Assembly: GCA_038230275.1 (NCBI GenBank)
Contig: JBBRNO010000042.1
Span: forward strand, 1-43,761
Origin: JANXXV01 sp038230275
Lineage (GTDB): Bacteria; Acidobacteriota; Terriglobia; Bryobacterales; Bryobacteraceae
Length of the DNA stretch: 43,761 nt
Direction: 5' to 3'
Shown piece by piece: positions 39,802 through 43,761 of the stretch. The notes under the pieces were generated by a model. The model saw only the letters and a program-made list of their open reading frames with translations, made no database searches and was not told the DNA's origin. Position 1 is the first letter of the stretch; each line of letters starts with the position of its first letter. A program made the translations under genes and the position numbers.

Positions 39802-40317
39802 ATGCTGACTGATCTGGTGCAGATTCGCCGCGCGGGTGAAAAAATGCGCGACGAGAATGAGCGTTTCCGCAAGCACCTGAAGCGGCACAACTTTGTGGAA
39901 CGAAAATTCCGGCACATTGCGCTCGATGTCGAAGCGCAAATCGATTGCACCGCCTGTGCGAATTGTTGCCGCGAAGCCACCGTGAAACTCGCCGCGCGGG
40001 ATATGGAAAAACTCGCCAAATTTCTCCGTGTGAATATCAGCCAGTTCAAGCGGGACTATACCGAAATCAGCGAAGACGAAGGGTTCATTCTCAAGCGAAA
40101 TGAAGGCGGGTGCATCTTCCTGGATGGGAATTTGTGCTCCATCTATGAAGCCCGGCCGCATAATTGCGAAAATTTTCCGCACCTGGTCCGCGGCGAAGGC
40201 TCACTGGTCAGCCGCATGTGGGAAATGAAAGACCGCGCCTGTTACTGTCCCATTGTCTATAACACGCTGGAGGCCTTCAAGACGGAGGTGAAATTCAACA
40301 AAACGAAAATCACTTAG
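39802..40317 (+). CDS. YkgJ-family cysteine-cluster protein
   Basis: A 171-residue protein with the CxxCxxCC cluster in CTACANCC (Cys49, 52, 55, 56). Further Cys residues lie in GGCIFLDGNLCSIYEARPHNCENFP and near the C-terminus (CYCP), which complete the YkgJ-type putative zinc or Fe-S site. The N-terminal 45 residues form a charged helix. The function of the family is not established. It stands alone on the plus strand between the divergent glycosyltransferase and the convergent TIR gene. Confidence 0.87.
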   Translation: MLTDLVQIRRAGEKMRDENERFRKHLKRHNFVERKFRHIALDVEAQIDCTACANCCREATVKLAARDMEKLAKFLRVNISQFKRDYTEISEDEGFILKRNEGGCIFLDGNLCSIYEARPHNCENFPHLVRGEGSLVSRMWEMKDRACYCPIVYNTLEAFKTEVKFNKTKIT

Positions 40318-40387
40318 ACGGTACGCCTTTGCAGCCCCTCCACACGATTGTTCTGCTCAATCGCATGAGCGATATCTTCTATTAAAT

Positions 40388-41038
40388 TTACGGCAATATC
40401 TGCTCCGGACCCTTCGCCAATCCGCTGGCGCGATCGGAATAGCTGTAGCGCCTCGCCTCTTCCAATAAGGTTCTATACAGCACACCACGGTTCTCATCGC
40501 TTCTGGGGATTCGAGAATATTCCGCCTCGTGTGGCTGCCCCCGCTTATAGGCCTTCAAGAAGCCCTCACGCAATCTCACCGCGGTACTGGAACGCCTGCG
40601 GTCGCCCGTTGCGCGGCGATCCCTCACCGGCCCTTCCCGGCCCACTTCCAGGAAAACGGAGCCAAGTTCCGCGAAGAGCGCTTCAAATCCCGCTGCCAGG
40701 TCGGCATGAAAATTTAAGATCGATTGCGGTTGCAGAGACTGCGAAATCAGGGATGGCTCGGTATTGTCTAGCGCCAATCCGACAACTTTCCCGCCGCCTA
40801 TTAGAAACGTATCCAATTCCTGCCGCGCCCAATCGGAGCCAACAATGTTCTTGGACAGCACCATTAGAAACACTTCAGCTTGCAGAATCGACGGATCCAG
40901 CCAGGCATCGTCAATGCCGTCCGGTGGTTCGGTGTTGCCGTTGCTAAAGGTGTCAAGATGATGAAACCGAAGCAATCGTTTCAGCAGATTGACAAAACCT
41001 GCGTCTTCCGGCGCAAAGCAAATGAATACCCTTGCCAT
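40388..41038 (-). CDS. TIR-domain protein with basic C-terminal region
   Basis: A 216-residue protein. Residues 1-130 form a TIR domain: RVFICFAPEDAGFVNLLKRL, then LQAEVFLMVLSKNIVGSDW and ARQELDTFL. Glu74 sits in the WxxxEL place of the NADase catalytic Glu. The C-terminal part has an Arg-rich hinge (VRDRRATGDRRRSS), then a helix (RLREGFLKAYKRG) and a polar tail; I do not recognise it as an effector domain. The gene starts 12 bases after the stop of the glycine-zipper protein gene on the same strand, so the two are probably cotranscribed. No other defence gene is adjacent. Confidence 0.78.
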   Translation of the reverse strand: MARVFICFAPEDAGFVNLLKRLLRFHHLDTFSNGNTEPPDGIDDAWLDPSILQAEVFLMVLSKNIVGSDWARQELDTFLIGGGKVVGLALDNTEPSLISQSLQPQSILNFHADLAAGFEALFAELGSVFLEVGREGPVRDRRATGDRRRSSTAVRLREGFLKAYKRGQPHEAEYSRIPRSDENRGVLYRTLLEEARRYSYSDRASGLAKGPEQILP

Positions 41039-41050
41039 CAGAAAATCTTA

Positions 41051-41983
41051 TCATCGCAGCCTTTCGGTCAGGCTGATTGCGTCGCGCAAATGGAAGCTGA
41101 GTTTCGTTTCCACCGGCACTTCGGCCGCTTTACCTCGCGTGGCCATCACACCGCCGGCTCCCGCCGCGCCGCCGGCTCCTGCGCCAATGGCCGCGCCCTT
41201 CCCGCCCCCGGCGATTGCGCCAATCGCCGCGCCGATCGCGGCAGCGGCTCCAATTTTTGCTCCATCGGCTTTCCTGCTGGTATCGCCGTGTTTATTAAAG
41301 GTTTCGGTCTGTATTTTTACTTTCTGTCCGTCGGACGTGCTAAGTTGCGTCAGTTCCAGCGTCAACAGGGCCACGCCTTTCACTCGTCCGGCGCGGTCGG
41401 AATCGACAACGCGGCCCACCACGCGCGCTCCACGCTCGGCCACCACCAGACCATCGACCGTCAGTGGTTGCTCCAGCACGGCGCGGAAGGAATCTCCGGC
41501 TTGACTCCGTTCGCTGGAGAGAGTCTCATCAATGCGAACGCTGAGCAGCGTCCCCGCGGGCAACGTCACGGTTCTGGGAACGCGCGGAGGCGGTTCCGGC
41601 TGACGTTCTTCCATCCTCGGCCGTTCCACGGCAACCGGCGGCGGAGGCGGCGCGGACTGCGGAGCGGCAACTGGTTCCTGAACGGCTGGAGCCGGGTTCA
41701 CGGCCGGCGAATTCGAAGGCGGCAGCGAAGCGGCAACCGTGGAGGAAGCACGAAGTTTTTTCGGCATCGCAGACTGCTTCGGGTGCGATGCCGGTTCTGC
41801 GCGACGTACCGGTTCCGGTTCGCGAATTGGTTCTGGAGGCGCTGCTTCCGCCGGAGCGGCCGGTGCAACAGAGGCTACCGGGGCGGCCGTGGGAACCACG
41901 GGTTCGGCCGGTTTTCGCATCGCGAAATACGCGACGCCGCCCGCAAGCACGGCGCCCAATATAAAGGTCACGACGGATTTCAT
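41051..41983 (-). CDS. membrane-anchored Pro/Ala-rich protein with glycine-zipper region
   Basis: A 310-residue protein. An N-terminal helix (VVTFILGAVLAGGVAYFAM) anchors it, followed by about 120 residues of Pro/Ala/Glu-rich linker that would span the periplasm. A beta domain then follows (TVTLPAGTLLSVRIDETLSS, RVVGRVVDSDRAGRVKGVA). Near residue 240-280 is a glycine-zipper-like run of Ala/Gly with two IGA repeats, and finally an amphipathic stretch. A Shine-Dalgarno GGAGAGG (41988-41994) fixes the ATG at 41983; the frame is open to 42079, but that part overlaps the divergent dusB start. Its function is unknown; similar proteins are common in Acidobacteriota. Confidence 0.75.
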   Translation of the reverse strand: MKSVVTFILGAVLAGGVAYFAMRKPAEPVVPTAAPVASVAPAAPAEAAPPEPIREPEPVRRAEPASHPKQSAMPKKLRASSTVAASLPPSNSPAVNPAPAVQEPVAAPQSAPPPPPVAVERPRMEERQPEPPPRVPRTVTLPAGTLLSVRIDETLSSERSQAGDSFRAVLEQPLTVDGLVVAERGARVVGRVVDSDRAGRVKGVALLTLELTQLSTSDGQKVKIQTETFNKHGDTSRKADGAKIGAAAAIGAAIGAIAGGGKGAAIGAGAGGAAGAGGVMATRGKAAEVPVETKLSFHLRDAISLTERLR

Positions 41984-42048
41984 AACACCTCTCCTATTAC
42001 TAAACGCGGCGCAACTCCTCTTGGTTTCAAGCCTCTGGCCGCACACGT

Positions 42049-42054
42049 TAGAAT
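42049..42054 (+). promoter_or_regulatory. TAGAAT box 6 bases before dusB
   Basis: The hexamer is six bases from the ATG at 42061, with no Shine-Dalgarno sequence in between. It matches the TAGAAT-6-ATG arrangement before the transglutaminase gene at 25172 exactly. Confidence 0.5.
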
Positions 42055-42060
42055 GAAATA

Positions 42061-43068
42061 ATGCCGCAGTTTCCCGCACGGTTCCATATCGGTCCCGTAG
42101 AGATTTCGCCCGCTACCGTGCTTGCTCCCATGGCCGGAGTAACTGATACCGTTTTTCGCCGCCTCATCCGCAGCCAAGGCGGTTGCGGCCTCATCATGAC
42201 GGAGTTTACCAGTTCTCACGGCGTTGTTAAAGCGGCGCGGAAGCAAACACGCAGCATGAAGTATCTGGAATTCGACCCCGATGAACATCCCATTTCCGCG
42301 CAGCTTTTCGGGTCCGACCCGCAGGTGATGGCCGAGGCCGCGCGCGTGTGCGAAGACGTCGGCTTCGATATCGTCGATATCAACTTCGGCTGCCCGGTGA
42401 ACAAAGTGGTGAAGTGCAATGGCGGTTCCGGACTGCTGCGGGATTTGCCGCTGGTCGAGGAGATTCTCACCACCGTTCGCAAGGCCATCAAGGTTCCGTT
42501 CACCTGCAAGTTTCGCGCCGGCTGGAACGATCATGAACTGGTAGCCGTGAAGATGGCGCAACTGGCTGAGGATTGCGGCTTGCAGGCGGTGGCGCTACAT
42601 CCGCGCACGCGGGAACAAGGCTACTCCGGCAAGTCCGACTGGTCGCGCATTGCCGAAGTGAAGGCCGCGGTGAAAATTCCAGTGATTGGCAACGGCGATA
42701 TTATTACCCCGGCCGACGCGGTGCGCATGATTGAGGAAACCCATTGCGATGCCGTGATGGTGGGCCGTGCAGCATCTTCCAATCCCTGGATTTTCCGCCA
42801 AATTTCCGAGTATCTGGCCACCGGAACTTTCTATGAACCGGTGGAGCACGATCGCTTTGAGCTGATGAAGACCTACTACAACATGCTTGCCTTGCGCGAT
42901 GAGCCGGACGCAGTGGGCAAGATGAAACAGTTCGCCACCTACTTCACGCACGGCGTGCGCAATGGTTCCAAACTGCGCGTGGAAATTTACCGGTTGAAGG
43001 AAGCCGCCGAGATTCTCGATAGCGTCGACGCCTTCTTCAGCCGCGAATTAGAATCGATCTCCGCATGA
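42061..43068 (+). CDS. dusB: tRNA-dihydrouridine synthase B
   Basis: A 335-residue FMN enzyme that reduces uridine to dihydrouridine in tRNA D-loops. The TIM-barrel start is LAPMAGVTDTVFRRL (21-35). The active-site region DINFGCPVNKVVKCNGGSGLL contains the conserved Cys residues. RAGWNDHE and ALHPRTREQGYSG contact FMN and tRNA, and PVIGNGDI and AVMVGRAASSNPW bind the phosphate. The length is normal. In several bacteria DusB is encoded beside fis or at operon heads; here it overlaps rnhA by four bases, which suggests joint expression of two RNA-related enzymes. Confidence 0.95.
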   Translation: MPQFPARFHIGPVEISPATVLAPMAGVTDTVFRRLIRSQGGCGLIMTEFTSSHGVVKAARKQTRSMKYLEFDPDEHPISAQLFGSDPQVMAEAARVCEDVGFDIVDINFGCPVNKVVKCNGGSGLLRDLPLVEEILTTVRKAIKVPFTCKFRAGWNDHELVAVKMAQLAEDCGLQAVALHPRTREQGYSGKSDWSRIAEVKAAVKIPVIGNGDIITPADAVRMIEETHCDAVMVGRAASSNPWIFRQISEYLATGTFYEPVEHDRFELMKTYYNMLALRDEPDAVGKMKQFATYFTHGVRNGSKLRVEIYRLKEAAEILDSVDAFFSRELESISA

Positions 43069-43508
43069 AAAAAGTTCAACTGATTACCGACGGGGCCTGC
43101 ATTGGAAACCCCGGCCCTGGTGGCTGGGCCTGCGTTCTGCGCTTTGGCCAGCTTGATAAAGAAATGTGGGGCGCCGAGCCGCAGACCACCAACAACCGCA
43201 TGGAGTTGACGGCGGCCGTGCGTGGCTTGGCGGCTTTGAAGGAAACCTGTGAGGTGGAGATTGTCACCGATTCCGAGTACGTCAAGAACGGAATCACCAA
43301 GTGGATCCTCGGCTGGAAGCGGAACGGATGGCGCAAGGCCGACAAGTCTCCGGTGCTGAATAAAGACCTCTGGCAGGAGCTCGATTTTCAGAACGATCGA
43401 CACACCACGAAGTGGACCTGGACGAAGGGCCACGCCTCCCACGCCGATAACAATCGCTGCGACGAACTGGCCACCGCGGCCGCGAGAAGTCAAAGCAAGA
43501 GTTCGTAA
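43065..43508 (+). CDS. rnhA: ribonuclease HI
   Basis: A 147-residue RNase HI that cleaves the RNA of RNA-DNA hybrids in replication and R-loop removal. The acidic site is complete: Asp9 in LITDGACIGNPGPGGW, Glu47 in NNRMELTAA, Asp69 in VTDSEYV and the Asp in ADNNRCDELA. The basic handle region (WKRNGWRKADKSPVLN) is present, and the WTKGHASHADN loop supplies the catalytic His. The length matches E. coli RnhA. Its ATG overlaps the dusB stop (ATGA). Confidence 0.96.
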   Translation: MKKVQLITDGACIGNPGPGGWACVLRFGQLDKEMWGAEPQTTNNRMELTAAVRGLAALKETCEVEIVTDSEYVKNGITKWILGWKRNGWRKADKSPVLNKDLWQELDFQNDRHTTKWTWTKGHASHADNNRCDELATAAARSQSKSS

Positions 43509-43516
43509 CTGCTGGA

Positions 43517-43761
43517 TTATTGGAAATATTCGGGATTCGGTTGTTCATCCACCGCTTGCTCACGCGCGCGGCTCAGTAGGGCATCAGGCGTGACGCCGAA
43601 TGAAACACCCTGTGAGTAAACCGAGCCGCGACCGTCAGAAGGCGTGAAAAAATCAACAGTTGAGCCGGAATCCTCACGAACGAAAATCGAGGCGGGTCGA
43701 TCTCCATTCTTCTTTTCATAGTAGAGTACTTTGCGAAACAAATGCTGGCTGCGCCATTCTA
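43517..43761 (-). CDS. hypothetical protein, 5' part beyond the window
   Basis: The frame is open to the right edge: before a possible TTG at 43741 it continues upstream as EWRSQHL, which reads like normal protein, so the true start is probably outside. The visible 80 or so residues include FRKVLYYEKKNGDRPASIFV, a beta-type pattern, and a polar C-terminus ending PNPEYFQ. I do not recognise the family. It converges with rnhA, the two stops being eight bases apart. Confidence 0.55.
   Translation of the reverse strand, partial: EWRSQHLFRKVLYYEKKNGDRPASIFVREDSGSTVDFFTPSDGRGSVYSQGVSFGVTPDALLSRAREQAVDEQPNPEYFQ

Noticed and set aside
40345..40363. possible bidirectional terminator between the YkgJ-type and TIR genes
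   Set aside because: CGATTG can pair with CAATCG, but an alternative pairing (GCTCA/TGAGC) competes, the stems are short and no U tract follows.

Overview
The window reads as chromosomal DNA of a soil Acidobacteriota bacterium, most likely of the Solibacter/Bryobacter (Terriglobia, Bryobacterales) kind. This is inferred from gene content: the 'STGPRT' protein family, GMC oxidoreductase plus gluconate-dehydrogenase-subunit-3 pair, Tat-exported DUF362 protein, SGNH hydrolase, small secreted carboxypeptidase-regulatory proteins, half-size chromate transporters and a moderately high G+C content. No rRNA, tRNA or CRISPR array was seen. Genes are packed tightly, and many neighbours share a 4-base start/stop overlap.

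Layout. 1-1483: an IS3-family insertion sequence at the very edge, followed by gene-poor DNA to 2799 that holds one credible small ORF. 2800-5508: a membrane histidine kinase, a receiver protein that has lost its phosphoacceptor Asp, and a STGPRT-family protein. 5527-11113 (+): a tightly overlapping run rpiB-like, deoC-like, GAF-GAF-PP2C phosphatase, lysA and a two-gene chromate transporter. The first two enzymes carry N-terminal extensions like those of microcompartment cargo. 11097-13093 (-): a putative envelope/redox operon of a hyperacidic zinc ribbon, two carboxypeptidase-regulatory-like secreted proteins, a redoxin and a TlpA-like thioredoxin. 13169-15035 (-): a pterin cluster of two PTPS/QueD-family paralogues, folE and a hypothetical gene. 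15108-18569 (+): TlpA-like protein, glcD, an exported SGNH hydrolase and a TIR-like protein. 18925-21306 (-): zeta-type toxin with putative antitoxin, an ArsC-like protein without its Cys, and two PepSY-type membrane proteins. 21480-27860 (+): smc, a TgpA-type transglutaminase and a VapBC pair. 27864-30036 (-): GMC oxidoreductase and its small subunit. 30054-32277 (+): recQ and DUF2071. 32274-34681 (-): DUF362 protein and an unknown protein. 34732-36894 (+): divergent enolase, DinB/DUF1572 protein and small secreted peptides. 36946-39777 (-): DUF3467-like, DUF433 and DUF5615-like genes, then a GT-C-type glycosyltransferase. 39802-43508: YkgJ-type protein (+), TIR protein and glycine-zipper protein (-), dusB and rnhA (+). 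The final gene runs off the right edge.

The observations most worth a second look are: (1) a recurrent TANNNT box 5-9 bases before the start codons of many first-in-operon genes, which points to widespread leaderless or near-leaderless mRNAs; (2) the RpiB/DeoC pair with encapsulation-peptide-like and BMC-associated N-termini but no shell genes; (3) a hyperacidic zinc-ribbon tail whose +1 frame encodes the basic head of the next gene's signal peptide; (4) an enolase paralogue, an RpiB, a PTPS, an ArsC-like protein and a receiver domain that each lack a key residue; (5) two separate TIR-domain genes. All functional statements rest on reading motifs by eye; no database search was possible.
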